Notes under the pieces: model-generated
What the model was told of the DNA's origin: nothing
Database searches by the model: none
The model's input: only the letters and a program-made list of their open reading frames with translations
Part shown: positions 10,968-23,917 of the stretch, piece after piece
Position numbering within the stretch: the stretch's first letter is position 1
Layout of the letters: each line of letters starts with the position of its first letter
Program-made: the position numbers and the translations under genes
Source of the DNA: Combretum micranthum
Lineage: Eukaryota; Streptophyta; Magnoliopsida; Myrtales; Combretaceae
DNA: 64,000 nt
Direction of reading: 5' to 3'
Assembly: GCA_024138025.1 (NCBI GenBank)
Contig: JAMXBD010000970.1
Span: 186,001 to 250,000 of the forward strand

Positions 10968-12486
10968 CTATTCCCTTTAAGTCATCAGGAGTAGCAGCTA
11001 GATATGTCTCCAACCGTACCGCTCAAGGGAGGGGTTAGGATCGTGGTAAGAATCATTATCAGGAGATAACACATGAATAATCTCCTACAAATGTTTCAAC
11101 TTCTCCTCATTTCTCACTATCTGCACATGTTTCCCCGTCACACAATGTGATTGATCCACTAGTCTCATCATATTCTATGTAGTTTATTACACCTAACATT
11201 GATCCTTTATAGGGTGTTATAGGTACCTTGCCTGCACTTATGAGAGATTAGACATCTAGGTTTGTTAGATATGGGGGAGAACATTATGGAAATTGAACCT
11301 CAACATATACCTTAGGATGAGTCATTGTTTGATGTTGGACTCATCCCAATGCAACATATCCTAATACATCTTCTTATTTTGCAAAAACATAAGCCCAACA
11401 TAGGCGAGCACAATATCATTGGAGATAATACAGACAAGTTAAGCTTATTGAGAAATGTTTAATTTTTATTTAAAAGACACATTTCTACGCACTTTGTTGA
11501 GTTCTTGCTACATTAATTACTTGAAAACATTAAGAAAGCACCACAACTGGGAACATTTGCAATAAAAGTTAGGAAAAGGATCAAAATATAATTAAACTAA
11601 CTTGTTTTTATCAATCATGCCATGTAAATTTCATGCCATCTAAAAGATTGGACATGTGAACCTAAAGTAGTGATGAATTAGCATTTCATGATGTTAGGTG
11701 ATCAAGTGTTCTGCTTTATTTCTATGTTCTGAGATTTATTTGAGTTATAACAGATCAAATTGAGCACATGTAAATTAGTGTTAAGAGAATGTAGTGCTTC
11801 ACAGATTAGTTTCAACTAAGATGGCACAATACACTGACCTGATACTTATAAGAGCAATAAAATTCAAGCTCTTAGTGAGCTTTATTGTAAACACTAAGTA
11901 GTAGAAGCAAAACACTCCAACCGAAAAGCATACCATAAAACTGCAAAAATCACAAGCAGACCAGCTATGCAAAGAGTTGAGCCAACCTTATAGATTTGAC
12001 AATAGCATAGTAGATATGAAATGCTAACTAGAATTTCAATCACAACCGAGTTTCATCAAGCAAAGATGGTGATAGACAATGGAGCACCCATGCTAGAATT
12101 GAGTGAACACATAACACCGATTAAATTCGTGGCATCATAAACCGTTTCACACCTTCACTAAGCAACCACAATAATCCAAGTAATCCTGAAGCTATTGACC
12201 TAACCTCTAAGATAATGTCGAGCTGATGTCCGAGTCCCACAAAACAGCTCCACATACTTTGTTTAATCGAACGCCAACCAAAGCATCATTTGAACTTGAG
12301 CAAAACAATAGCAGAGAATACAAACACGCCAACTTGTAGTGCCAAACAACAATATATCGAGCACTCATGTTAACCGCAAAGTGCCAAGTAAACCCCATCA
12401 AGTTAATCAAGCTTCCTTATGCCAAGAAGACTTACACTGCCCAGAGTTCATTGACCAAGATTGCTAAATGATGAGAGGACAGCAGC
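10968..12486. other. Unassigned intergenic stretch
   Basis: No gene was recognised. Near 11000-11450 both strands show interrupted coding-like composition (serine- and proline-rich on the plus strand) with many stops, which may be a dead transposon reading frame. From 11500 to 12480 I see only ordinary AT-rich sequence up to the hAT MITE target duplication. Confidence 0.35.
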
Positions 12487-13029
12487 TAGGGGTGCAAACA
12501 AGTTGGGCCGAGTCGGGCTTTCGCAAGCTCGGGATTGGCTTGTTTATTTTTTAATGGGCTCGAGCTGAAACGGGCTTTTAACGAGCCTGGAATATATAGG
12601 CTCGGGCCTGAGCCCATTAAACTTTTCCAAGCTCAAGCTCGGCTCGTTTCGTTAAACGAGCTGAGCTTGGCTCGTTTAGCTTATATAATTATTTTTTAAT
12701 TATATTTATAATATTAAATTAATATAAATAATTATATATAATATTACATTAATATATTAATAATATAATATCAACATTATATACGTATTAAACAAGCCGT
12801 TCACAAGCTTAGCTCGCGAGCTCTTAACGAGCCTGTTCACGAGCTTTGTTCACGAGCCCATAACGAGCCTGTTCATGAGCTGGCTCGCGACCTTGAGGAC
12901 AAGCTCAGGCTCGGCTCGTTTAGCTAAACGAGCTTGAGATAGAGCTCGAGCTTGGCTCGTTTAGCTAAACGAACCGAGCTAAGCTGAGCTCAAGTGGCTC
13001 GCGAATAGCTCAGCTCGTTTGTAGCCCTA
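12487..13029. mobile_element. hAT-type non-autonomous element (MITE), 543 bp
   Basis: The element is flanked by a perfect 8-bp direct repeat, ACAGCAGC, at 12479-12486 and 13030-13037, the duplication length of hAT transposons. Its ends are imperfect inverted repeats: left TAGGGGTGCAAACAAG, right reverse complement TAGGGCTACAAACGAG. Both subterminal arms are GC-rich and full of GCTCG and GCTCGTTTAGC repeats in both orientations, around an AT-rich core of TATAAT-type sequence. There is no coding capacity, so mobility would need a transposase in trans. Subterminal repeats of this kind are typical transposase binding sites in hAT elements. A diverged relative lies at 26657-27055. Confidence 0.93.
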
Positions 13030-13245
13030 ACAGCAGCAATTCAAGAGCTTCTACTCTCGAGCACCCACCAACACTGGAGCACCTCAATGTCAACTTATAT
13101 TGACTTATGTTATGCCTTTGTTTAGTATCGAGAATCAACTATTAGTCAAGTGTTGACCTATCTGCTGTCAAGAAGATGATCTAACACCAACTAAGCTGCT
13201 TAAGATTGTAGTTATTCAAAAAAACTACATACCAAGTAGAGATAT

Positions 13246-15450
13246 TGTCACGCCCTGAGAGTACCCTAGTAGTGATGTACAAGCCACATTTGTACACTAT
13301 TACTAGTTAACCTTCAGAGAATGATATATTTTCAAATAACTGAATCTTTTAGTTGCATCGATAAGAAATGATAAATACATATAAGCCATAAATTAGTAAA
13401 ATAACTATCATTACAAGTCTCAAATAACTTAATATTACAAACCATCTTCCTGTTTTACACGTCTCCAAACACATAACCGGTATTTCAAACACTAAATAAA
13501 TAGCAACTAGAAACGAAAGTAAATATTATAACCTAAAGATTCCTTATTCTTCTAGCTACTAAGTCCTTACCGAAGCCACTCCTAGAAGTAACTAGCCAAG
13601 GTCATAGAGTTAACCTGAAAGGTCTTTAGGAGTGTGAGCGAAACCAAGGGCTTAGTGAATAATTAGACATATTACACATAAAAAAAGTTTGTTAATAAAT
13701 CACATGTAATGCAACAATCAAACATATGCTCAGATACAAGCCTAGATGATCTAGAATCCAAAAAGGAAAAAGATTTATGCCTTCTTTTTAGGGTTAAAGA
13801 ACAATTTCTTTTATGACCCATCTACCTAAGAGAGACTAAGTATACAGAAACATCAATGATTCCTTGTTCTAGGATTATCACTTTAATTTAAAGGTATTTT
13901 AATTGACTATTTTCTACAACAATCCTTAGAAACTCCCTAAGTATTAATCATTTCAAAACGATACTTCAGGTAGCGTTCTTTGGTGCCACTTAGTTCCCGT
14001 AGAGCTAATGGAGCAAAGAAAATCTTGGAAGACCTAACACTTTAGGAAAACCAAGCATTAATAGAGAACAAAATATTAATACGTAGCAGGATACCACCCT
14101 TTTTGTATATGCAATAATGCAGTACGTGCAATGCATGACCATATTATTTAATAAGTTAATAATTCTTATTTAGATTCATGGTGATCTTACATTACACATA
14201 GTAATCATCATGCTATTCCAAATCATTATACAATTGTATTATCACTTTCATTAACTCGTTTTGGCATCACAAGCAATCAGCTCAAATCATAATTGATTCT
14301 CATCATGCTTTTTACAATAGCTGTATTATTATCTTTGCATTACATATGTCATTAATTACAAGCACAAACAGTATAATAGATCTGAGTTACTCACTTGCTC
14401 ATCCTGACTAATCGTAATAGTCGGTTGGAAAATCCTTAATAGTATCAAGGTCACCTATTGAGATGAATAAAATATTCATCAATAAGACATAAATTATATA
14501 ACTAAACTCCAATAAGTGTCTAAGTGTCCTATTCTGATATTTCTATTAATATATTGTTTTTTTAATAGTCTTATGGTGACAATTATTGTTTACTATTTTA
14601 TTTTCATTTTGTTTTTCTTGATATCATTTGATATTTATATTTTTATTAGGTAGTTTATAGAGTTTGTATTTAGTAGATCAATATTTTATCATTATTATTA
14701 TTATTATTTTTATATAATTCCTTAGTTGACCTATTATGGTAACTGGTATTTACTTTCTATCATTTAGTTTCATCGTGTTTATTTTAATCTACTTTATATG
14801 ATTATCTTTTCATTTTGAGAAATCATATTATTTGTAATTTTAGCTTTTTTAAATTTCCATTCTTATATATATTTATCTATATAAGACAAGTATTTAACAA
14901 TTATCGTATTATAATCTTATTCGTTAAAAGTTTTTTTATTTATAATAGTTATTTAAAGTTTTAACACGTAACCATCATTTAATTATACTAATATTAATAT
15001 TTTATATTTATATATATTAAACTTTACTTCCTGTTCTTCTTCTTTATATATATATATATATATATATGTATGAAAATCAGTTGAGGATGAAACAGGCTTC
15101 ATTCTAGAGAAAATTTATATGTATGCCGGCATCCAATGCTGTCGACATTGAAATCTAGATGCCGACGTTCTTATATTTTACATGCATTTTTGCATCAGCG
15201 TACGCTAGCTTAAGGCCATCAGCTTTACAACATACACCGATACCAATGCCGTCGGCATTTCATTTCCATTTTCCAGCATTCGTTTATTTCTCGTAAAAAT
15301 AAATTTTACGTAGCTTCTACTTTAGTGCATGCCGTCTTGTGCACTGCTGGCCTATCTACATACGTTGCCGGTGTTAAGTACTTACACCGTCGGCGTAGGG
15401 CTAGCTTAGTCACTGTTCATCATCTTCTCCAATTTTCTTCTACTCGAAAC
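13246..15450 (-). repeat. Probable minus-strand gypsy-type LTR, left boundary firm, right boundary open
   Basis: Read on the minus strand this block ends GGGCGTGACA, the usual 3' end of many plant Ty3/gypsy LTRs, at 13246. Upstream in that orientation are stretches such as TTATTCACTAAGCCCTTGG near 13650 that resemble the same LTR class. GC-rich short motifs (GCCGTCGGCAT-like) at about 15125-15400 sit in the middle, as in the other LTRs here. No tRNA-primer site follows the end, so it may be a solo LTR or a fragment. The far end could not be placed and no target duplication was found. Confidence 0.4.
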
Positions 15451-17389
15451 TTGATTTTCTTATAACATATACATATTATACTTGTGTTTAAACTTCTTCT
15501 AAGTGTTTTTACATGCTCAACAAGTATTTTTCTTGATATAACCGTAGATATAACATCATAGAATTCCTCATATCATATGATTTCCTACTCCTACATATTG
15601 TAGTACATATATAGAGTGTTAAAGTTAGATTTTAGCTTGTATAAGCTGATATGAGAATGTTAAATTCTCCCTCAAGGCTAGATTCGAACCTAGGTCAGCA
15701 GGAAACATTGTTTAAACTAATGTTCAAGATATAAACTAACCCAAAATGAATTTTTCACTTACCTTTCTTACCTTTTCCTAAGCTTGCTTTGTTGTTATAA
15801 TGAGGCTTATTTATGGATTATGTTGGTGTGTTTTGGTAGCTTAAAGTGAACAAATTTGGCTATGGTTTAGAGAAGTTTGTTAGCTTTGTTTTGGTGTCCT
15901 TCAAGAGTTTTGTTTGAGACTTAATGAATGAGCATTTATATAACAAAGAGAAGGTAGCAAATTCCAGCACAAATCCAACCTAAGAGAACTTTGTTCCATC
16001 AATTTTGCTTGTAATTGTATAATTCCTCCCTACATTTAATATGTTGCTGGTTTAGCTACTTTTCATTGGCTTTCCAAATTCTTATTTGACCATTGTTGAT
16101 TCAACTTGCCTTGTTTTGCTCAAGTTTTCGACTGTACAAATTTTTGGAAGATCTTGGCTGCATGTTGTTCCTCAATTTGCACCAAATTCACATCATATTG
16201 TTATAATATTATTTATTTAGTTAATTGTTTAAATTTTAGGGTAGTTTATTCAATTAAACGGATACATTAGATCAATTATTTAGGAGTTCTATCTTTAAAA
16301 ATTTGTATAAAGCTTCCACAAACTTTTTAGGTTATTATTGGGTTTAATTTTTTGTTTAAAGTTTATGTGATTAATTATTTTTAGAATGTTATCTCACCTA
16401 ATTAGAGTTTTCTAAGTTTAATAAACCAATTTTCATTTTAGTCTCTAATAGCTTTAAAATTCTCTAACTAGAATAATAGTGTGAGCCAAATATTTATTTG
16501 GAGTCTAAATTTTTAGTTATGGATCCACTTTTATTTTTATCATATATTTATAACTCTAACAATTTATCCTAAATTATCGTTTTCTAACTATAAGCTTTAT
16601 AGATTATTTACTTTCTAAAACTCTTGAAATCTTATTTAAATTATTTCTATACTTTGAATTTTCTATGCCAGCTTACGAAATCTTAACTTTGATCTCTGTT
16701 ACTATTTATAGAACTTTGTTTTAGGGTTTGAAGATATATATAGGTTCATATTTACTTATGATTTTATTCTAAGAACTTTGTTAAGTCTTATATTAACTTT
16801 CTATCTTCTATATTATTATTTCTATTCATTTCTAGTTGTATCAAAATTCTCGAGGTTTACAGAGACAAAGCATGACTTGAACTAATCAGTTGAAGAAACA
16901 TCATTAGCCAAGCGACTGCACAGTTGGAGCATTCATATCAAAATTCTAAGTGTTCTTGAGCAACATAAGTAAAAGCTACATTAAGAAGACTTCCTCAATT
17001 TCCTTTTACTTTTTGAAGTATTTATGGGATCTACTCCACAAAATATATTGACCTTACAACCACTACCTCTCATATGTATCACATCGCATTTTACCAAATT
17101 TCACCAACCTCAATGTCACCATATTTCTATAGATAGCATTCCTATGTAATAGCTAACCACCTTAGATACTTAACCTCATATATACTTTTAAATACTTCAC
17201 TTTATCATCAACCTCATACATCATATTCCTCCATTCCATCCACACACACCAAAGAACACTCCACCCACTTCAACCATCTCATTCCATACATTTTCCACTT
17301 CACTAATACACCATCTACTTCCATTCCACCTCATATTCTAGCACTGTTCATTTCGAACCATCGTGGAGTTGGACACCTAAATATTAGGA
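15451..17389. other. Unassigned AT-rich stretch, with a G-poor segment
   Basis: No gene was recognised. The segment 17040-17345 has very few G bases on the plus strand and consists of repeated CATCTC, CCATTCCA and CCTCATA-like words, a strand-asymmetric low-complexity tract. The remainder is ordinary intergenic sequence, perhaps more of the flanking LTRs. Confidence 0.4.
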
Positions 17390-18273
17390 GGGAATTTTTG
17401 ATACTTTCAGGTGTAATCTCTCGATTTTCTATCACTATGGATTGTATTTAGATTATTTTCATTAATGTAATTCCACTTTTCAATATGAGTTAAATTTGCT
17501 AGTGGGATTATGTGATGAGTCTATGGATTTCTTAAATAGTTAATTAGTTTTTATAACGGGATTGGTTACTTTAGAACTTTGATTATTTCTATTTCAATAC
17601 TCATAAGATAAATTTGTTTATAAATCTCTTATAAATCAAGGTTTAAGATACTCGAGAGGGATTTGAAAACCTTATTGAAAGAGAAAATACGATTTCAAAG
17701 TTGACACGGACACGTGTGATTTTGGCTCAAATTATAGAACTCACACTCTTAATATGGTTGGAATTGTGGTTTAAGACATGGACAGGTGCTTGAACCATAA
17801 ATCTAATTAGAGAAATAGGCTTGCTAGAGGAGTGTGTTATTTACCTATTGATTATAAATGGATTACTCAAGTGATATCCATATTATGATTACAATTTTGT
17901 AACTCGAGAGGGAAGCAAATTCTTGTGAGTTTAGTTAAAATCTAAATAAACAAACCCAATTATAACTACAACACAACGAATGGAAATCCTAACCATACCA
18001 TCACTTAATCCTACATTTCATTATTGAAGGAGTTTCTAGAGCAATTTAGTGTTGGTGCAATTTTTAGTATTAGTTTAATTATAATTTGTAGTGCTAGATT
18101 TTTAGAAAGTAGTTTAGAAATAAAAAAAAAAATCTCATATTGATTTGCCTAACTTAAAGTAAGATTGCTATAATCTAGTACTTAGTCATAAGCTCCTTAT
18201 GGATCTTGATCTTGAATACTTCCGCTAGCCTATACTTGCATGATCAGTACACTAGCTGGTAGCTTTCGCACTT
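17390..18273 (+). repeat. LTR remnant, probably Ty3/gypsy Athila/Tat-like 3' part
   Basis: The stretch contains paired AACTCGAGAGGGA-like motifs near 17652 and 17901, and ends with TCCTTATGGATCTTGATC, a decayed form of the 'TCC.TGTGGATTCGACC' block that commonly closes Athila/Tat LTRs, then GTACACTAGCTGG. The solo LTR at 61077-62422 has a comparable AACTCGAGAG block. The start is not defined. This is family resemblance only, without PBS or target duplication. Confidence 0.4.
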
Positions 18274-18929
18274 AAATTTGTTTTTACTGAAAATGTGCAT
18301 GTATAATTGTTTGACAAAGGTAAAATTAGCAAGAGTAAAAAAAAAAAGCATGCGAGAGCAAAAGCATACATTCAAGCACATATGTATTTTGGCCTTTTCT
18401 AAAAATTATGTATAATTATTCTTTATTTCTCTTAAAACATATGCATGGTATGGGATTTATACAAATTATATATAAATATATTATTATGTCCTACTTGAAA
18501 ATGAATGTTATAGATTTTTAAGTTCCTTGATATTTACTTAGAGTTAAAATGTGATCTATTTAAGTGATGAAAGTCAAAGGGGTATGAATTCTCATTGAAG
18601 AGGGTTTTATATCTTTTGTTGGATAAGTATCATATTAATTTCTTTCATAGGCTGGTTTTGCAGCTTGGATGCTCGTTATAACAAATTCTAAAAGTGGAAA
18701 AGTTGCTATCCATTATGGTATAAATTGCATGTTAATAATAGATTTGTTTACATCCTAGTGCTGTTGTAAATTGCATTTTTATCATGCAATTTTGTAGATA
18801 GCCATCATGAAATAGCATTTGCATATGTGATATTTTTGTAAATTTTGGCCAAAGCAAAATTGCATATCGGCATATTGATAATTAGTTTTGACAAAGTTTT
18901 TGCAACTATGGCAAACTTAAAAAAAAAAA

Positions 18930-20034
18930 AAAAAGTTATCCATAAATGCTAACAAACTGCTTTTAAAGCTTCTTTAAAACAAAAAAAAAAAAAAACACCA
19001 AAACTCATATCCATCAATAAATGTAAATGTTGACCAAATATCATGCAAAAGAATCAATTACTATGACTCATTTAACAAAAGGGTTAGAGTTATTAGGTTT
19101 AACGCAATCTATCATGACTCGATACAATTAACATGTCACCTATTAGCCCAACCCATAAAGTAACATTCGAAGTTTAGAATAAGTAAAGCTTTAAATTGAT
19201 TCTGTAAAGGATGATCCTCATGTCCTTGCTTAACCATAATGTTGATGAACCTAAAACACTACAAAGGCAAGTTTGGGTATTGTGACAAAATCCTTAAGTT
19301 TTCGAGATGGATTTAAGAGATCCTACAGGGAAGGAGGTTGAGATTAAATCTTATATGACTTATCATAAACCCTCTTTGATTGCATTTTAACAACTAAATG
19401 TTTAATGAAAACAAATATCAATCCAAGTTTATAAAATAAGTTGTCAACTTTAGCTCAATTTGCATCAAAATTTTGTAAATAAAAAAAACCTTTAAAAAGA
19501 AGGCTAAAACGGATCTTTCGTTAACCCAAATAACAAAGTTATCTATTAATTTCAATTGGAATACTTAGAAAAATCCTAGCCTAGATCTTGAAACAAAGTA
19601 AAACATAACAACAGAGAATGTTAGCTTTCTCTTTTTCCTTTTTTTTTTTATATTTGGTGCATGATAATTTTTGTTATTCTCCTTCTCTTTTTGTGTTTGT
19701 CTCTGTATAAATTTGTTACAAGGATGGGGAAATTTGTAAGAAGAGGCCATAACATATGAGATTAAGAATAAAAGATTTTAGAGAGAGAAAAGAACTTCAA
19801 ACAAGAATCTCTTTTTCTCTCCAAATTTAAAGAAAAATAGATAAATATTAGAAAATTATAATATTCTTTCAAGAAAATTAATAAAAAATATTATTTTGCC
19901 TATCTCGTTTTGCTTTCACTTTTTATATCTAAAAATAAATATATAATTTTTAAAAAAATTAGATTTCTTTATTTACGTTTTTTTTTTCATACATTTATTT
20001 CCACTTTAGTTAATAGTTATCAAATATGAAGTGA
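18930..20034 (+). repeat. Tandem duplication, unit 1 (about 1.1 kb)
   Basis: This unit is paralogous over its whole length to 20035-22725 once two insertions in the latter are removed. Shared landmarks include GGATGATCCTCA (19208 and 21040), TTAATTTCAATTG (19546 and 21389), the TTTTTCCTT run, and ACAAGAATCTCTTTT (19801 and 22495). Substitutions and small indels are frequent, so the duplication is old. The unit has no clear coding sequence. Here both insertion sites are empty, which lets the insertions in unit 2 be read directly. What the unit originally was is unknown. Confidence 0.85.
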
Positions 20035-20174
20035 GTACCATAAAGACTTAATAAATAGAATAAGGCTTCTTTAGAAAAAAGCAATAAATTTTGAACAAAA
20101 ATCATGGAATAGATTCAAAGAATAAATTATTATGACTAGCTGGAATTATTAGATTTGACTAACCTATAAAGGTG

Positions 20175-20981
20175 TAGGGCTGTGTAAAAAAACTGATCGA
20201 ATCTTGAATCTTATGAATCGAACCGAATTTGGTTCTTTTTTAAACTGTTTGGTTAGGTGAATAGAGATGATTCGCGATTCGTTTCAAGACCTGAAATGAC
20301 CGAACCGTTTAACATTTTTTTAAAAAAATTAAACATATTATTTTTACTCATAATTATTTCATTAAAAAGATATTTTTTTAAAATTTATGACTTAAATATG
20401 TATCATTCATGAGAATAAAATTAGAATTGTCACATTATGTTTTATTATTATGTTATCTACAAATAAGATAGATTTAGATTTTAGCATCATAATATTCTAA
20501 ATTATGAAAAAAAATTCCCTTTGTCTTATCAATTTTATTATTTAGTTATTTATTGATCTACATAATTGATAATGTAGATTAGTAGAGCATTAAAGAATTG
20601 AATTTTGTGTCTTATATTAGAATAAAGTCTAGTATACCATTACAATTCAAAATAATTAATAAAAAATGAGACTAGCAAGGATTATAATTTTATAATTGAT
20701 GAAATCATTCCTTCCTATAGTTTACATGTTTATTTGGTAAATGATTAATTTTAAATATTGTTGTCTATATTTGCATTAGTGATAAGAAATATGTAATTGA
20801 AATTTTTGATAGAATATATTTTTATTGTATGAATAAAAATGTTCGAACCGTAAATCAAACAGGAACTGAACTATTTTTTCAATTCGAAAAAATCACAAAC
20901 CGAATCATATGGTTAGATTCAAATTTAAAAGAAAGACCGAACCATCAAATATGGTGAGCGAATCGTACTATGCACACCCAT
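20175..20981. mobile_element. hAT-like non-autonomous element, about 0.8 kb
   Basis: The block interrupts unit 2 of the tandem duplication and is absent at the matching place in unit 1. It begins TAGGGCTGTGTAAAA and ends ACTATGCACACCCA, whose reverse complement TGGGTGTGCATAGT forms an imperfect terminal repeat. Both arms carry repeated GAATCG, AACCGAA and CGATTCG words around an AT-rich core, a typical hAT MITE layout. Flanks do not show a clean 8-bp duplication, so boundaries may be off by a few bases. No coding capacity. Confidence 0.65.
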
Positions 20982-21592
20982 TGAGTGGGTGGCAATATTC
21001 ATGAATGTAGATTAAGTAAACTTTAAATTGATTTTGTAGAGGATGATCCTCAAGTCCCCTTAGCCATGGTTGATTATAATGTCAATGAATCGAAACCCTA
21101 TAGAGATGTGTTATGTATTATGCTAAAATCTTACCAAGATTTGGGATGCGTTTGGAAAACTCTATAAGAAGCATATTGAATTTAGATCTTATATAATTTG
21201 TTTCAATTCATTAGTTGCATCCTTATAGCTGAGTGTTTACGGGAAAAAAAATTATCAACCTGTTTAAAAAATAAGAAGTTGTTAATTGTAGCTCTTTAAT
21301 ATTTTGTTAATATGAAAAAGATAAACCCTTTAAAGAAGTCTAAACAGACCTTTTCAATTTTTCATTAACCCAAATTACAAGGTTGTTGATTAATTTCAAT
21401 TGTAATACTTAAAAAACTTTGGGCTTAAACTTTGAAATAAAGAAATCATAAAATAGAACATAGTAGCAATAAAATGTTAGTTTTTTCTTTTTCCTTGTTT
21501 TTAATTGGTGTACGAGAATTTTTTGTTTTTCTTCTCTTATTCTACATTTGTCTTTGTTATATTGAGGAAATTTATAAGAAAGGGCCACAATA

Positions 21593-22441
21593 TAGAGATC
21601 ATCACGGGTCGGTTTTGAACCAGGAACCGACCTGACCCGTCACCGGCGGTTCCTGAATCGGGAACCGGCCCGGGACTAGCGGGTCTGAACTGGTGAACGA
21701 TGGGTCCTTACGGTTCCATCCTTAAATACCACATGAACCGGCAGTTTTGGAACTGTCGATTCAGGAACCTGCAGTACCGGCAGAACCAGCGGTTCTACAC
21801 CACAAAAATTATAAAAAAGTAAGAAAAAAGAAAAGAAAATTATAAAAAATTGTAATTATTAAATAAATATCTAAAACTATTTTCGCATAAATAATAAAAA
21901 TTTATTTCCTATTCATAATATTTAATGTGTTATTATTAGCAACACAAGTAAATAATCATTTGAAATCATATATTGTTAAATTTATGCAGACTTCTAATCA
22001 AAGTAGATTTTCTTTCTTAACAATGTTTGATTCGTTTTTTGTTATTGAGAATTATTTATATCTTGAATATTTGTAGTGCAATTGCTGATATAACAACTAA
22101 AAAAGTGCAAGTGATTGTATATAAAAAATACATAATTATAGAATTTCTTTTAACTAATGCTATGAACAATTATTGTTAGGCTCAATATTATTTCAAGTTA
22201 AAAATTTATTTTGCATTTTTTCTTAGTTAAATTAAGTAAATTATTTAATTGATTTTTTTTATTTTTTTCATGGTTCCTCGTTCCTCTAGAACCGGAACCG
22301 AACAGTGGAAACTGGTGGTTCCTAAGAACGAGGAACCGGACCGGCTCCTACGGATCCGGTTTTGGTTCCCCACCACTGTTGAATCGGAAATCGACGGTTC
22401 GGGTCCTGCTCCAGACCCAAACCGAACCATGACGACGTCTA
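21593..22441. mobile_element. hAT-type non-autonomous element, 849 bp, with perfect target duplication
   Basis: The element is flanked by a perfect 8-bp repeat, CCACAATA, at 21585-21592 and 22442-22449. Terminal inverted repeats run about 25 bp: left TAGAGATCATCACGGG, right reverse complement TAGACGTCGTCATGGT, with further agreement beyond. The arms are dense in GGAACCGG, GGTTCC and GAACCG words in both orientations, while the centre is AT-rich. An open frame of about 70 codons in the right arm reads only these repeats and is not a gene. The paralogous empty site in unit 1 at about 19750 supports the insertion. A partial relative is at about 40020-40550. Confidence 0.94.
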
Positions 22442-22725
22442 CCACAATATATGATATTTAGAATAAAAAGTCTCAGAAGAGAAAAAGAACTTTAAACAAG
22501 AATCTCTTTTCTACCCATCTAAATTTAAAGAAAAGTAGATATGGAAATATTAGAAAATTATATATTTAAAGAAAATCAATAAAAAAATTTATTTTGCCAT
22601 CTTTTTGCTTTCACTTTTTATATCTAAATAATAATAATAATAATAATGTTTTTTAAAATAGATTTTTTCTTTAGTTTTGTTTTCATGTATTTATTTCCAC
22701 TCTATTCAACATTTATCAAATGTAA

Positions 22726-23886
22726 AACCCCATCACTTAATGAAATAATTATTTATTTCCTTCTTATTTTATTTTTTATGTAAGGTTGCTATTACAATGG
22801 TGTTTACTTGAAGGGAATGATAATTTATAATAAATTAGTATTACTCAAATATAAATAATAGTTCATATCCCACTTGTTAAAAAAAAAAATTATACCCCCA
22901 CACACATGAATTGCTTGTTTAGTTTCAAATTTTATCATAAATACTCATATCTTTTTTATTTTCTATGGCAAGTGAACATTGCAATAGAGGGCAATATATA
23001 TATATATATTATTAACTATTACAATTCTATTATATTCTTATTCAATTAGAATTTGGAGTAAACAAGTTGATAGTGTTAGTTTTTAGCTTAGAGGGAGAGT
23101 ATTGAGGCTTAATAAATTGATTAATGATTTATTTTTTTTATTTATTTACATTTTTTGCCCCATTTATTTATATTGAAAAAAAAAGACTTTATAAAGTGGG
23201 CTAAGCGGATGTCCTATAGATGGTTCATATTATTCCGTGCATTAATTGACAATTCCAAGTGACATGCATTTTTCTCAAATCCAAAAAAAAAACAACATTA
23301 AACCTTTTTTTTTTCAATAGGCCCGATAACTCAATTTCCACAGCTCTATTTTTTATATTAAAATGTATTTACAAAATATATGGATTGGTGTTATATTAAA
23401 ATTTTTTATACTTTTCAAACAATTTTTAATTTAAATAGTTTGGATTATAGATGCGTATAAATGTGTAATTATTTAATATTAAGAATATTTTTAATGAAAA
23501 ATTATTTAAAAATTACTTAACATATTACATCATATCTTAATCATCTCTCCGATCACTACTTTATTCGTAAATTACTTAAGATGTTACTTATTATAATTTT
23601 TATAATTTTTATGAATCACACATTGCATATAACTTATATACAACTAATATTAAAAATATAAACATATTTGAAAAAATTCTAAGTGACTTACTGCTTGGAG
23701 TAGAAACTCACAAAACTGAGCAATTCGTATAAAATATTAACCAATCCATAAAAGAATTGTCTCGTTTCGGTCTAATAAAGCTGTTTTAAATAAATGGAAA
23801 TTAATATGTCACCAAACTTTTTTTTTCATTGGATGAGTGGCAATTTTTTTCCCCTGCTTTATTTTAATTTAGGCAATCACGCACTA
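22726..23886. other. Upstream intergenic region of the small membrane-protein gene
   Basis: AT-rich sequence with (TA)n at 22995-23011 and several A or T runs. No gene was recognised and no clear TATA box can be assigned to the downstream gene. The last bases before the start codon (23888-23917) are a GA-rich leader, a common feature of plant 5' untranslated regions. Confidence 0.5.
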
Positions 23887-23917
23887 TTGGAAGAGAGAGA
23901 GAAAGAGAAAGAGAGAG

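Larger units (their letters stand above)
20035..22725 (+). repeat. Tandem duplication, unit 2, with two hAT-type insertions
   Basis: The unit starts at ACCATAAAGACTTAATAAAT, matching CCATAAATGCTAACAAAC at 18940, and ends near TTTATCAAATGTAAAA, matching TTATCAAATATGAAG in unit 1. Removing the insertions at 20175-20981 and 21593-22441 leaves roughly the length of unit 1. Unit 1 reads GGCCATAACATATGAGATT where unit 2 has GGCCACAATA, the element, then CCACAATATATGATATT. Confidence 0.85.

Noticed and set aside
10968..11460. Possible transposon (CACTA or gypsy) reading frame
   Set aside because: Serine/proline-rich words are present but too many stops and no diagnostic motif.
15655..15700. Possible minus-strand tRNA or SINE B-box (GGTTCGAATCTAG)
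   Set aside because: No cloverleaf with proper T-stem and acceptor pairing can be drawn, and no A-box lies at the right distance.
22245..22461. Open frames on both strands of about 70 codons
   Set aside because: They read the GGAACCGG repeat arm of the hAT element 21593-22441.
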